Both the position numbers and the translations under genes were made by a program. This document shows, in pieces, positions 28,441 to 37,862 of a stretch of 64,000 bases of DNA. The stretch is taken from assembly GCF_001544135.1 (NCBI RefSeq), contig NZ_BCPV01000010.1, forward strand, positions 18,185 to 82,184. The letters are read 5' to 3'. The notes under the pieces are model-generated. The model did not search any database and was not told the DNA's origin. It saw nothing but the letters and a program-made list of their open reading frames with translations. Source of the stretch: Geobacillus zalihae NBRC 101842. GTDB taxonomy: Bacteria > Bacillota > Bacilli > Bacillales > Anoxybacillaceae. How positions within the stretch are numbered: the first letter of the stretch is position 1; the number at the start of each line of letters is the position of its first letter.

Positions 28441-30798
28441 TCAGCTGTTCTGCTCGCGCCAGCGCTCCCACTCATCCTCGCTCATCAACACATCGCGCGG
28501 TTTGCTGCCGCGCGCCTCCGAAATCAACCCTCGTTCCTCCATCATCTCGATCAACCGGGCAGCGCGGTTGTAGCCGATGCGGAAATGACGCTGCAGGCTC
28601 GATGTCGACGCCCCTCCTTGGGCGATGACAAACCGGCACGCCTCCTCGAACAGTTCGTCATCCTCGCCGCCCATCGACGCCGTTTGCCGAAAATCGTCCG
28701 GATCAAACAGATAGGATGGGCCTTGCTTCTCTTTCACGTGCGCTGCCACCCGCTCGATTTCCTCATCAGAAATAAAGCAGCCTTGCAGCCGCACCGGCTT
28801 GGCCGAACCATTTTCCAAAAACAGCATATCGCCGCGCCCAAGCAGCCGCTCAGCCCCATTCACATCTAAAATGGTGCGCGAATCGACTTGGGAGGAGACG
28901 GAAAACGCAATGCGCGTCGGAATGTTCGCCTTGATCAATCCCGTGAGGACATCGACCGACGGCCGCTGCGTCGCGATCAGCAGATGGATGCCGCACGCCC
29001 GCGCTTTTTGCGCCAGCCGGCAAATCGATTCTTCGACATCGGCTGGAGCGGCCATCATGAGGTCCGCTAGCTCATCAATGACGATGACGATGTACGGCAG
29101 CGGCGGCTCGCTGCTTCCGCGTTCGCGAAGATGGGCGTTATACTTTTCAATATCGCGCACGCCGGCGTGGACAAACTGTTCATACCGCCGTTCCATTTCG
29201 CCGACCGCCCACTTGAGCGCCCCCGCCGCCGCCTTCGCCTCGGTGATCACCGGGCTGAGCAAATGCGGCAGCCCGTTGTACGGCGCCAGTTCGACCATTT
29301 TTGGATCAATGAGCAGCCATTTCACTTCGTGCGGCGCTGCTTTATACAACATGCTGATAAGCATCGCGTTCATGCATACGCTTTTTCCCGACCCGGTCGC
29401 CCCGGCGATCAGCCCATGCGGCATTTTTCGGATGTCAGTCACGACCGGCGCACCGCTAATGTCAAGCCCAAGCGCCACGGTAAGCGGCGATGGGCTTTTA
29501 CGGAACGCTTCGCTTTCTAAAATTTCCCGCAGGCGCACCGGACGGCTCGTTCGGTTCGGCACTTCAATGCCAATCGTCCGTTTTCCCGGGATCGGCGCCT
29601 CGATGCGAATATCTTTCGCCGCCAGACTGAGTTTGATATCATCGATTAAACTCGTAATCTTGCTCACTTTCACTCCTAAATCCGGCTGCACTTCAAACCG
29701 CGTCACCGTCGGTCCTTGCGTCGCCCCAACGACTTTGGCGCCGATATGGAAGCTCGCAAACGTCCGGTCCAAACGCTGGCATTGGTCGCGAAGCCACTGC
29801 TCGTCGCGTTCGGCCGCTTTCTCGGGCGGTTCAAGAAGCGCCAATGGCGGCAGTACGCAGCCGTTCGATCGATTCGCCGCCTTTTCTTCGAGTTTGCGCC
29901 AATCTTGCTTTAACATGATCACATTATACGGGATGCGCGTTCGTTCGGGGCGGGAAGCCTCCTCCCGGCCCGCGGGCGCCGCCGAGTGACGGATTTCGCG
30001 ATCTGGGGTCGTCTCCCGCTGTTCTGTCGAAGAAGCGCTCCCTCCGTCTCCATTCTTCCTCATCTGTGACGGCACCCCTCGTCCTTCGCTCTCCAAGCCG
30101 CCGTCTGTTGCGTGCGGCGCGCGTTCGTTGCCTCGTTCGTCCAGCTCCTGCCCTTTCTTTTCATCCGCCTCGGCATCACGTTCTTCCTGCCCTGCCGCCG
30201 GCGCCAGCTCATGTTTTCCTTCCGTTTCCATAACAGCCGCGGGCATCGCTCCGCTCGCGTCTTCGTTCCATTCCTCTGCCCCCTTGGCCAAAGGCGCCTC
30301 TTCTTTTGGCGGTTCAGCCGCCCGGCTTTCCGTGCCCTCTCGCGCGTCTCGCCGTGTCGCTTCGCCGCGGAGGGCCTCTTCCCGAACCGCCTCATCGCTC
30401 CGATTCTCCATGTCCCCCGCACCGGTCAGCCCGGGTTCATCCGCTCGTTGCCGCTGTTTCCCCCGATTCCGATCATATCCAAAAACCGGGGATGGCACAT
30501 CGGACGGGCGGAACAGCCGTTTTTCCGCTATTTCCCTTGAAACGCCAGCTGACGGGCGCCGACTCGGCAGCGGCCGGGATGCCTCGCTTTTCTCCCGCCT
30601 CGGCCTTTCCTGATTTTCACCCGGCTGGTCATCCGGAATCAACGGAAAGCGGAAGCGGCCTTGCGGATATTGGTAAATGACATTCACCGCGCCGCGTTCG
30701 GGCATGCCGGCCGACAGAGGGGAATTCGCTCGCTGTTCGTTCCCTTCCTCTTCCTCATCGCTCGTGAGAAAACGAAGCCATCGTTTCCAAAATTTCAT
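28441..30798 (-). CDS. sftA: Soluble DNA translocase SftA (FtsK/SpoIIIE family, YtpT)
   Basis: A 785-residue septum-associated motor that clears chromosomal DNA from the closing division septum. It lacks the membrane segments of SpoIIIE, which marks SftA. Residues about 1-300 are low-complexity and charged (E, R, A and P rich); the motor follows, with Walker A GATGSGKS at about 465-472 and Walker B near [11 protein letters not shown] gamma winged-helix domain closes the protein (about 720-785). No good ribosome binding site precedes the ATG at 30798, so the start is less certain. It is about 165 residues shorter than the B. subtilis protein, all in the low-complexity part. Confidence 0.9.
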   Translation of the reverse strand: MKFWKRWLRFLTSDEEEEGNEQRANSPLSAGMPERGAVNVIYQYPQGRFRFPLIPDDQPGENQERPRREKSEASRPLPSRRPSAGVSREIAEKRLFRPSDVPSPVFGYDRNRGKQRQRADEPGLTGAGDMENRSDEAVREEALRGEATRRDAREGTESRAAEPPKEEAPLAKGAEEWNEDASGAMPAAVMETEGKHELAPAAGQEERDAEADEKKGQELDERGNERAPHATDGGLESEGRGVPSQMRKNGDGGSASSTEQRETTPDREIRHSAAPAGREEASRPERTRIPYNVIMLKQDWRKLEEKAANRSNGCVLPPLALLEPPEKAAERDEQWLRDQCQRLDRTFASFHIGAKVVGATQGPTVTRFEVQPDLGVKVSKITSLIDDIKLSLAAKDIRIEAPIPGKRTIGIEVPNRTSRPVRLREILESEAFRKSPSPLTVALGLDISGAPVVTDIRKMPHGLIAGATGSGKSVCMNAMLISMLYKAAPHEVKWLLIDPKMVELAPYNGLPHLLSPVITEAKAAAGALKWAVGEMERRYEQFVHAGVRDIEKYNAHLRERGSSEPPLPYIVIVIDELADLMMAAPADVEESICRLAQKARACGIHLLIATQRPSVDVLTGLIKANIPTRIAFSVSSQVDSRTILDVNGAERLLGRGDMLFLENGSAKPVRLQGCFISDEEIERVAAHVKEKQGPSYLFDPDDFRQTASMGGEDDELFEEACRFVIAQGGASTSSLQRHFRIGYNRAARLIEMMEERGLISEARGSKPRDVLMSEDEWERWREQNS

Positions 30799-30833
30799 CC
30801 ATCACGTCACTCTTTCTTTGCCTTCATTGTCGG

Positions 30834-30864
30834 AAAAAACGCCACTGGCGTCGTTCCAGTGGCG
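30834..30864 (-). terminator. Terminator of ytpQ-ytpR
   Basis: A perfect nine-base stem CGCCACTGG/CCAGTGGCG with a seven-base loop and then TTTTTT on the minus strand, 40 bases past ytpR. Confidence 0.92.
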
Positions 30865-30904
30865 AAACAACAGTCGGAATCCGTCTGCACCGCCCGTCGG
30901 AACG

Positions 30905-31510
30905 TCAAAAAACGAACGGCTGGCCGACCTCATACTCATCGGACAGCACCAAAATGCCTTTCTCCTGCGGGGCGTTTGGCAGCCCAAGCTCGCGGGCCGA
31001 ACAAATCATGCCGGATGACCGGACGCCGCGCAGCTCGCTTTCTTGAATGACGAGGCCGTTTGGCATCACGGCGCCGATTTTGGCGACGACGACTTTTTGC
31101 CCTTCGGCGACGTTCGGCGCTCCGCAGACGATTTGCAGCACCTCACCGCCGACATCGACTTGGCAGACGCTCAATTTATCGGCGTTCGGATGCTTCGTTT
31201 TCTCTTTCACATATCCGACGACAAACTTCGGCGACAAGTCAGCTTCGATCGGTTCGTCAAAACCGTTTTTCGCCAAGATGTCGTTGATGACGCCGACGAG
31301 CTCCTCATTCACTTCCAGCGGACCGTTGCCGGAAAACGGATAGTACGAAGACGCGGAAAAAATGTTATAGCCGACCGTCTCGCCCGTCCGTTCGGACATG
31401 ATGCGGACGACATCGCCTTGTCTGACAAACGTCCGTTCCTCATCCGCCGCCGGTTTCAGCGACACGAGCAGCACGTCGCCGACCCCTTCTCGGTTGTAAA
31501 ACACGTTCAT
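30905..31510 (-). CDS. ytpR: tRNA-binding (EMAP-like) domain protein YtpR
   Basis: A 201-residue protein with a DUF4479-type N-terminal part and a C-terminal OB-fold tRNA-binding domain (about 95-200). This domain also occurs as the N-terminal part of PheRS beta; the segment [27 protein letters not shown] is typical of it but I cannot add more. A strong AGGAGG site precedes the start. Its role is unknown; it may help tRNA handling or editing in trans. It is co-transcribed with ytpQ. Confidence 0.9.
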   Translation of the reverse strand: MNVFYNREGVGDVLLVSLKPAADEERTFVRQGDVVRIMSERTGETVGYNIFSASSYYPFSGNGPLEVNEELVGVINDILAKNGFDEPIEADLSPKFVVGYVKEKTKHPNADKLSVCQVDVGGEVLQIVCGAPNVAEGQKVVVAKIGAVMPNGLVIQESELRGVRSSGMICSARELGLPNAPQEKGILVLSDEYEVGQPFVF

Positions 31511-31530
31511 CGCTTCATTCCTCCTTGCCG

Positions 31531-32328
31531 CTACGTTCTCCGTTTTTTTCCTAAAATAAAAATCGGTTCAAGTTTCCCATTTTCGTATAAAAACGACAGC
31601 GCCGTGATCGGCACGCGGCCGCCGGCAAAAAAGCTCATCGTCATTTGCGCGAGCACGTCATAACCGATGTCGTTGCGGACATCAGCGATGATGAGCACAT
31701 CTTGATGCGGAACAGCGACGGCCATCGTTCCTTCCACGCGCGCCCGCATGCCGGCCAAAAACGATTCGTTTAAAATGCGGCTCGCATCATACCCGTCATT
31801 GGTGTTCACAAAATAAAACACGTTGTCCGCCACCCGATCCTCTTTCACCGGCGTCGGCAGCGACCGAACGTTGAAACGGGCGATTTCCTTCACCCGCTCG
31901 CGGCTCCATTTGTCTTTCTCCAGCATGCGCTCATCAATCAAGCGATACGTTTTGCCTAGGTCGAGCGCATAGTAAATGCGCGTTTCGGCTGTATGATCAT
32001 CAAACAGCAACGGAATGCCTTCTTTCGTCTCCGTCGGAAACGACGCCGAGCGAATGACGGGATAAATGTTTCGCTCGTTGCCGGAAAGCGCCGCGTCTTC
32101 CTCCATCGTTTTCAACGTTTCCTCTACATAATAAACGACTTCGCGCACCGCCTCATCTTTTTGTTCGTGCCATTTGGCGATCACGCCGGGAAGCGAGATC
32201 GTGACGCCTTTTTTCGTGCGGCGGTCTTCGACGCGCATCGCGTCTTGCTTGGCGTCAAAGCGAAACGTCCAGTGCCGGTGGGCGACGAGGCGCTCTTTAA
32301 TCTTCTCATACATTTGCCGGCTGTTCAT
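31531..32328 (-). CDS. ytpQ: DUF1444 family protein YtpQ
   Basis: A 265-residue cytoplasmic protein of unknown function, found across Bacillaceae next to ytpR. No signal peptide or membrane segment is visible. The ATG at 32328 is seven bases after AAGGAGG; the open frame reaches 40 codons further without a site. B. subtilis has a thioredoxin-like gene ytpP just upstream; the 210 bases here (32329-32538) hold no such gene. Confidence 0.88.
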
Positions 32329-32538
32329 TCGTGTTCCTCCTTGTTTTGCCGGCGGCCGTGCCTTCCGTTTCCCTCTTTCGGCCGGGACTTGGCCAAAGGC
32401 GCATCCGGCGTTGACAATGCCAGGCCATGCCCGTGCGGCGTTTTCCACCGTTTGACGTTGCCAGCCGCTCGGTCTAGATCCTCGCGCGGCCCGCTCATTC
32501 AGCCGCCCGCCATCATCGGCATGACCGTTCGTTATTTA

Positions 32539-33069
32539 TCATACATGGAACGACCCGTTTTGACAAAGCCATTCATATTGACCGGCCAAAAGCTCGACGA
32601 TGTGGGAAAACATCGCCGATCGGTCAACGCGCCCGTTCGTCAATACGCCGACCGCGCCTTCTTTCCGCCGAACGTTCCTCCGCCCGGTGTACGCTTCCAT
32701 CACGTCGCCGAGCTCGCGCCCCGCCTCGATGCCGGTGCCGACGTCCGGCGGGAGGGCGAGGCGGGCGCCGGCGGCGGCCACCACCACTCCGTTTCGGTCA
32801 GCGAGCGCCCCCCAGTTGCACAGCCACCATTGCCCATCGATCTTCGTCACGCCGCCTTCCAATCCGATGCCGATGTCCGCCTCCGCCGCTTCGAGCGCCC
32901 GTTTGGCGCGCCCGATGGCGCCAAGCCGCGTCTCCTCATCGGACAGCGGCTGCGCGGAAACGCCTGATGGCACCTCAAGCGATACAATGCGGTATTCCTT
33001 TTCCGAAAGCACCGCCCGAACGGCGGCGATTTTCGCTTCGTTGTTCGTTCCAACCGCAACAGTTTTCAT
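32539..33069 (-). CDS. Inosine/xanthosine triphosphatase (DUF84, YjjX-like)
   Basis: A 176-residue enzyme expected to hydrolyse ITP and XTP, cleaning deaminated purines from the nucleotide pool. The N-terminal VGTNNEAKIAAV and the acidic GLEGGV motif are the family marks. AAGGAGGGCACTGG precedes the ATG. It lies upstream of nothing obvious in its operon and is separated from the M42 peptidase gene by a terminator. Confidence 0.85.
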   Translation of the reverse strand: MKTVAVGTNNEAKIAAVRAVLSEKEYRIVSLEVPSGVSAQPLSDEETRLGAIGRAKRALEAAEADIGIGLEGGVTKIDGQWWLCNWGALADRNGVVVAAAGARLALPPDVGTGIEAGRELGDVMEAYTGRRNVRRKEGAVGVLTNGRVDRSAMFSHIVELLAGQYEWLCQNGSFHV

Positions 33070-33093
33070 CCAGTGCCCTCCTTGTCATGGAAA

Positions 33094-33115
33094 AGGAGAA
33101 GCGTTCGCTTCTCCT
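33094..33115 (-). terminator. Terminator of the M42 peptidase gene
   Basis: AGGAGAAGCG pairs with CGCTTCTCCT; a short T run follows on the minus strand. The stem touches the ytoP stop codon. Confidence 0.82.
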
Positions 33116-34191
33116 CAGCTGTTTTGGCGAATCGTCTCGACCGTCGTCCGGTCGCACCGTTTGACGAGCTCAACGATGAGCTGTTTGGCCGCCGCGTAAT
33201 CATCGATATGAATGATCGACGCATGCGTATGAATGTAGCGGGCGCAAATGCCGATCACCGCCGACGGCACGCCGCGGTTGGCGATATGCACCCGCCCGGC
33301 GTCGGTTCCGCCGCCTGGGGAAATGAAAAACTGATACGGGACGCCAATCGTTTCCGCGGTGTCAAGCACAAACTCGCGCATGCCGCGGTGCGTAATCATC
33401 GTCCGGTCGTACAAGCGGATGAGCGCCCCTTTGCCGATATGGCCGAACGCCTGCTTGTCGCCGGACATGTCGTTGGCCGGGCTGGCTTCCAAGGCGAAAA
33501 AGATATCCGGGTTGATCATCGCTGCCGCCGTCTGGGCCCCACGCAGCCCGACCTCTTCCTGCACAGTCGCTCCAGCGTACAAGACGTTCGGCACTGTTTC
33601 GCCGTTCAGCTCTTTTAACAGCTCGATCGCCAACCCGCAGCCAAACCGATTGTCCCACGCTTTTGCCATCACGGTTTTTCCGTTGGCCAACACCGTGAAT
33701 GGGCTGACCGGCACGATCGGCTGACCGGGGCGGACGCCGACTCGTTCGGCATCTTCACGGCTTTCCGCTCCGATGTCAATCAACATGTTTTTCATCTCCA
33801 TTGGTTTCTTGCGCTGCTCCTCATCAAGCAAATGCGGCGGAATCGACCCGATCACGCCGATGACCGGCCCTCCGTCCGTGATAATCTGCACGCGCTGGGA
33901 GAGCAGCACTTGATCCCACCAGCCGCCGAGCGGCTGAAACCGAATCATGCCATTGTCGGTGATCGCCGTCACCATAAATGCGACTTCATCCATATGGCCG
34001 GCGACCATCACCGTCGGGCCCGCCTCATCGCCGCGTTTGACGCCGAAAAGGCTCCCGAGGCGGTCTTGCACAATGTCATCGGCGTATTTCTCGAGCTCTT
34101 TGCGCATAAACTGCCGCACCGGATGTTCATAACCCGGTGCGCCTGGAAGCTCGGTCAACGTTTGGAATAATTGCAGCGTGTCCTCATTCAT
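33115..34191 (-). CDS. ytoP: M42 family metallopeptidase YtoP
   Basis: A 358-residue dinuclear-metal aminopeptidase of the glutamyl/tetrahedral aminopeptidase group, probably trimming cytoplasmic peptides. Metal and catalytic residues are seen in [25 protein letters not shown], and the C-terminal [13 protein letters not shown] directly precedes the chosen ATG at 34191; AAAGGGAG is seven bases before the ATG. Confidence 0.9.
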   Translation of the reverse strand: MNEDTLQLFQTLTELPGAPGYEHPVRQFMRKELEKYADDIVQDRLGSLFGVKRGDEAGPTVMVAGHMDEVAFMVTAITDNGMIRFQPLGGWWDQVLLSQRVQIITDGGPVIGVIGSIPPHLLDEEQRKKPMEMKNMLIDIGAESREDAERVGVRPGQPIVPVSPFTVLANGKTVMAKAWDNRFGCGLAIELLKELNGETVPNVLYAGATVQEEVGLRGAQTAAAMINPDIFFALEASPANDMSGDKQAFGHIGKGALIRLYDRTMITHRGMREFVLDTAETIGVPYQFFISPGGGTDAGRVHIANRGVPSAVIGICARYIHTHASIIHIDDYAAAKQLIVELVKRCDRTTVETIRQNS

Positions 34192-34307
34192 CACGCGTCT
34201 CCCTTTCTATGTTCGATTTCACCGTTCCGTTTCTTTCCGTCCTTCTTACATGTTCCGCCAAAATCGGCTATACTAAACCGTATCAAAGCGAGAAGGAGGA
34301 AAGAAAC

Positions 34308-34607
34308 ATGGCTTGGAAACAGTGGCTCGTCGGCGCCGCCGTCGGTGCGGCCGTCGTCTATGCCATCCGCTCCGCTTCCAAACCGGCGCTCCTTGCCCCG
34401 GAACAAGCGCTGGCCATGGCCAAACGCGCGCTTGGCGGTCCGCGCGCCATCCGCGGTTCCTGGATTCAATCCGCCCCGGAGCGGTATGAGAAAAACGGCC
34501 TGGCGTACACCGTATACCGCGGCGGCGTCTGCCGCGACGACGGGGATGACGAGTTTTTCATCAACGCCTACACGGGAGCCATCGTAGACGCCAAGCCGCT
34601 GTCATAG
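34308..34607 (+). CDS. ytzB: PepSY-domain-like small protein YtzB
   Basis: A 99-residue protein with an N-terminal hydrophobic anchor (about 5-22) and a PepSY-like body ending in [14 protein letters not shown]. PepSY domains often inhibit or chaperone peptidases, and the neighbouring ytoP encodes a peptidase on the opposite strand; a link is speculative. The start has AGAAGGAGGAAAG upstream. Its stop codon overlaps that of converging ytnP by six bases. Confidence 0.85.
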   Translation: MAWKQWLVGAAVGAAVVYAIRSASKPALLAPEQALAMAKRALGGPRAIRGSWIQSAPERYEKNGLAYTVYRGGVCRDDGDDEFFINAYTGAIVDAKPLS

Positions 34608-35450
34608 CGGCCGCTCCCGCTTCACGACGGCGGCCATCGTCCCGTCTTCCTGCCATTTCACAGCCCGATAGTAGACATCATGGTAGAAGGTAAACCACGC
34701 ATTTTGCTTTACGCCGTACGGGAGCCATCGCTGTTTGGCAAAAATCGAATCCATCGGGTAATCGTCGTACGCCATCACCCAAAGGACGTTTTGATGGGCG
34801 TGCGTGCCAAGCAAATCGCCAAGATGAATGGCCATCTCCCCGTCTGATTCGATGAGCACGATCGCATGCCCGGCGCTATGCCCGCCGGTATGGATGAGGC
34901 GGATGCCAGGAACGACTTCCGTTTCCTTTGTAAACGGAACGACTTGATCCGCGATCGGCTCCCAATTTTCTTTCCAATACGTATTGCGCGATCGGATGTT
35001 CGGGTTTCGCATTTCCTCCCACTCGACATCCGAGGTGATGATCGCCGCGCGCGGAAACGCCGGCACGAGCCGTCCGTCTTCCCAAACGGTCAATCCGCAC
35101 GCATGGTCAAAATGCAAATGGGTCATGATGACGATGTCGATGTCGCGCCGCGTCAGCCCGAGCTTGGCAAGCGATTCATCAATCGCTGATTCTTCCGTGA
35201 CGCCGAAGTTGCGCTTTTGCTTGTCGGTCAGCTTGCCGTTGCCGATGCCGGATTCAATGAGCAGCCGTTTTCCATAGGCTTCCACCAAAATCGGATCGGT
35301 GCGCAGCTCGATTTGATTGTTGTCGTTCGGAGGATATTTTTTCGACCAAAGCGGTTTCGGCACGACGCCAAACATCGCCCCGCCGTCAAGATGGGTGACG
35401 CCGCCTTGCAGCCATGTCAAGGTGACTTGTCCAATTCGCAACTGTTCCAT
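34602..35450 (-). CDS. ytnP: MBL-fold lactonase-like hydrolase YtnP
   Basis: A 282-residue metallo-beta-lactamase-fold enzyme with the zinc motif THLHFDHA near 110-117 and further ligands in HTGGHSAGH and the HLGD motif. B. subtilis YtnP degrades N-acyl homoserine lactones and a Streptomyces signal, so a quorum-quenching role is possible; the true substrate is not visible. It ends in an overlap with ytzB. Confidence 0.88.
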   Translation of the reverse strand: MEQLRIGQVTLTWLQGGVTHLDGGAMFGVVPKPLWSKKYPPNDNNQIELRTDPILVEAYGKRLLIESGIGNGKLTDKQKRNFGVTEESAIDESLAKLGLTRRDIDIVIMTHLHFDHACGLTVWEDGRLVPAFPRAAIITSDVEWEEMRNPNIRSRNTYWKENWEPIADQVVPFTKETEVVPGIRLIHTGGHSAGHAIVLIESDGEMAIHLGDLLGTHAHQNVLWVMAYDDYPMDSIFAKQRWLPYGVKQNAWFTFYHDVYYRAVKWQEDGTMAAVVKRERPL

Positions 35451-35503
35451 TTCCTCTCTCCCCCCTCCACTAGTGTACCATTTTCTCCATCAATCGGAAA
35501 TAG

Positions 35504-35531
35504 AAAAAGACCCGACCAATCGGTTCGGGCC
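35504..35531 (-). terminator. Terminator of trmB
   Basis: A nine- to ten-base stem with one G-U pair (35509-35517 with 35522-35531) is followed by TTTTT on the minus strand. It abuts the trmB stop. Confidence 0.8.
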
Positions 35532-36184
35532 TATGACGACCGCCGCGGCGGGCGCACCGCCTCGCATCGGTAAATGCGGTTTCCTTTTAAGGAAAATTTT
35601 TCCTCATACTCTGTCATGACATTGTCCGTCATGCCGCTTTGATGCAAGTCGAGCTGGACCGATGCGAGCACAAACCCATATTGCGACAAACTGACAAGCG
35701 AGTATTCGAAAAACGATTGATTGTCCGTTTTCAAATGGATGTCTCCGTCTTCCGCCAAAATGCGGTCATAGAGCGCCAAAAAGCCCCGATACGTCAGCCG
35801 CCGCTTTTCGTGCCGCTTTTTCGGCCATGGGTCGGAAAAGTTCAAATAAAGGCGCGACACTTCCCCGTCGGCAAAAAACGCAGTCAGATCTTTCGCATTG
35901 GCGTTCAGCAGCTTGACGTTCGCGAGCCCGCTTTCGATCAGTTTGTCAAGCGCGGACACGAGCACGCTCGGGTACAGCTCGATGCCGATGAAATTGACAT
36001 CCGGATGAAGTTTGGCCATTTCCGTGATAAATTTGCCTTTCCCCGTCCCGATCTCGACATGGATCGGCCGATCACGGCCGAACAGCTCGCGCCATCGCCC
36101 GCGCTTTGCTTCGGGATCGGGAATGACGTATTGCGGATACGCGGCGATTTTGTCTTTCGCCCACGGTTTGTTGCGCAAACGCAT
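35531..36184 (-). CDS. trmB: tRNA (guanine-N7-)-methyltransferase TrmB
   Basis: It methylates N7 of G46 in tRNA using SAM. The 217-residue Rossmann-fold protein has [11 protein letters not shown] (SAM loop, near 44-54) and the signature [15 protein letters not shown] near 114-128. A GAGGTG site precedes the start. The gene is monocistronic, ending at its own terminator. Confidence 0.96.
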   Translation of the reverse strand: MRLRNKPWAKDKIAAYPQYVIPDPEAKRGRWRELFGRDRPIHVEIGTGKGKFITEMAKLHPDVNFIGIELYPSVLVSALDKLIESGLANVKLLNANAKDLTAFFADGEVSRLYLNFSDPWPKKRHEKRRLTYRGFLALYDRILAEDGDIHLKTDNQSFFEYSLVSLSQYGFVLASVQLDLHQSGMTDNVMTEYEEKFSLKGNRIYRCEAVRPPRRSS

Positions 36185-36392
36185 ATTGACACCTCAGCCT
36201 TGTTTCCGTTTGTTGGTTTGACGATACCACACTCGCGCCAAAGAAGCAAACGCGAAAAAACGCCCGGGCCTGAACGCTCTCCCATCTACGCTCACGCGTG
36301 GAAGCAGGGGGTCTTTTCGGTTTCGAATCATAAACTCGGCTCGATCCGGGCATGATAAAACCGTACAGCCTGGCGAAAGGATGGTGACCAGC

Positions 36393-36662
36393 ATGCCGCT
36401 CGACTATAACCATCAATTGACCGTACTTCGCGACATTTTATCCGAACATCAGCTCGATTGCTGCGGAACGGTGTCCGAATGCGAACAAATTGAACGGCTC
36501 GCTAAATCGCTGCTCGCCAACGATGAGGTGGACGGCCAAGTCAAGCAAATTCTCCCCCATATTTACGCTTATGGCCAAGGCGGGAAATACAGCACTGATT
36601 TAAACGCCCACATTTCCGCCCACCAAGGCCAGCTCGCCGATTGGGTGAATGGGCTGTCCTGA
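36393..36662 (+). CDS. ytzH: YtzH-like small protein
   Basis: An 89-residue protein of unknown function, matched to B. subtilis YtzH by its N-terminal MPLDYNHQL pattern and its place between trmB and ytmP. A second ATG four codons earlier sits directly against GAAAGG, so 36393 is preferred. No membrane segment is seen. The 208-base gap to trmB and the 109 bases after the gene hold nothing recognisable. Confidence 0.78.
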   Translation: MPLDYNHQLTVLRDILSEHQLDCCGTVSECEQIERLAKSLLANDEVDGQVKQILPHIYAYGQGGKYSTDLNAHISAHQGQLADWVNGLS

Positions 36663-36771
36663 CCGCGGCGTCTCCGTCATCGACAGCGGAAACAAACGGC
36701 GCGGCGACAACCGAACGCAGCGATCGCGCCGCCCCCAGCGCCGGCCGTTCGGACGCTGAGGCCTCGCTTGG

Positions 36772-37554
36772 TCAACTCTCTACCATGACGCGCTTCAATA
36801 ACCGAAGCGACTGCTCCTTTTCTTTTTGGCCGTCCTTCCCTTTCGGCCAAAACAGCGAGTGCAACGTATGAGCGATCGTATACCACTTTAGGCGGAGGCC
36901 AAGCTCCTGGCTCCATTCCCATCCATATCGGTCGAGCCACGTCTTCCATTCGGCGCGCGGAATGTACAGATGAAGGAGCATGCCGATGTCGATCGCCGGA
37001 TCGGCGATCATCGCTCCGTCCCAATCGATCAAGTACAACGTGCCATCATCGGCCAGCAGCCAATTGTTATGGTTGATGTCACAGTGGCAGACAACATATT
37101 CGCCATCCGGCAATGACGACACATGCTGCTCCAGCCAGTCAAGCGCCTGACAGACGACAGAACCACCGGCCGGATGACGCCGCTGCTGCTCAGCGAGGAG
37201 AGCGAGCATTTTCTTCGCGCGCAGCGGAGATTTGCCGAGCCGCTTCAGCATCGTCACCAGCTCTTTTGAACGATGGATTTTCCTTAGCAGCGCCGCCACT
37301 TGCTCGCTTCCCATCTCCCACGGCTTCAGCTCCCGGCCGTTCAGCCATTGCTGGGCCGTAAACACATCGCCGTTTTCGAGCCGTTTCGTCCATACAAGCT
37401 TCGGGACGATGCCCTCGGCCGACAATACAGCCAGAAACGGAGAAGAATTCCGCTTTAAAAACAATTTCTTTCCTTCATATTCCGCAAAATACGCATCCCC
37501 TGTAGCGCCGCCAGCGGGAGTGATCTCCCACTCCTTACCTAGTAACTGTTCCAA
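36772..37554 (-). CDS. ytmP: Aminoglycoside-phosphotransferase-fold kinase YtmP
   Basis: A 260-residue APH/choline-kinase-like protein. The catalytic loop CHCDINHNNW (near 157-166) and the metal-binding IDWDGA (near 175) are conserved, so it should be an active small-molecule kinase. The substrate is unknown. The start is TTG at 37554, six bases after AGGTGA. Upstream lie a SigA promoter and an early terminator hairpin in the leader. Confidence 0.85.
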   Translation of the reverse strand: MEQLLGKEWEITPAGGATGDAYFAEYEGKKLFLKRNSSPFLAVLSAEGIVPKLVWTKRLENGDVFTAQQWLNGRELKPWEMGSEQVAALLRKIHRSKELVTMLKRLGKSPLRAKKMLALLAEQQRRHPAGGSVVCQALDWLEQHVSSLPDGEYVVCHCDINHNNWLLADDGTLYLIDWDGAMIADPAIDIGMLLHLYIPRAEWKTWLDRYGWEWSQELGLRLKWYTIAHTLHSLFWPKGKDGQKEKEQSLRLLKRVMVES

Positions 37555-37610
37555 GCGTGTTCACCTGCGACTTAAAAATAGAAACATCTCCGTTTGCTTC
37601 TCGCGCCCAA

Positions 37611-37638
37611 ATAAAAAGGACGGCCAGGCCGCGTCCTT
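37611..37638 (-). terminator. Leader terminator upstream of ytmP
   Basis: On the minus strand, AAGGACG/CGTCCTT with a nine-base loop is followed by TTTATTT. It starts about 14 bases after the predicted transcription start and 60 bases before ytmP, so it could abort or attenuate the transcript. Confidence 0.6.
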
Positions 37639-37658
37639 CCTCCGTCCGTTTTACTTGT

Positions 37659-37688
37659 ATTATACTGAAATACCGCTCCGGCATGCAA
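37659..37688 (-). promoter_or_regulatory. SigA promoter of ytmP
   Basis: TTGCAT (37683-37688), an 18-base spacer and TATAAT (37659-37664) on the minus strand. The rest of the 308-base gap (37689-37862) holds nothing recognisable. Confidence 0.65.
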
Positions 37689-37862
37689 ACATTTTTCTCG
37701 GCAAACGCCTTGCTTAAAACTGCCAAAGCGGAAGCGCCCCGCGGCTCCCACTCCGGTCGGCCGCCCTTTCCCGTTTCGTCTCAACGGCGGCATGTTTCAT
37801 CAAATCGATAACCACCGCTCCTCTGCAAACCTTGAGACAATTCCCACGCGCCGTCTGAGCGA

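Noticed and set aside
37535..37726. A 63-codon minus-strand frame upstream of ytmP
   Set aside because: It contains the ytmP promoter, its leader hairpin and its start region, has no ribosome site and no recognisable protein pattern.
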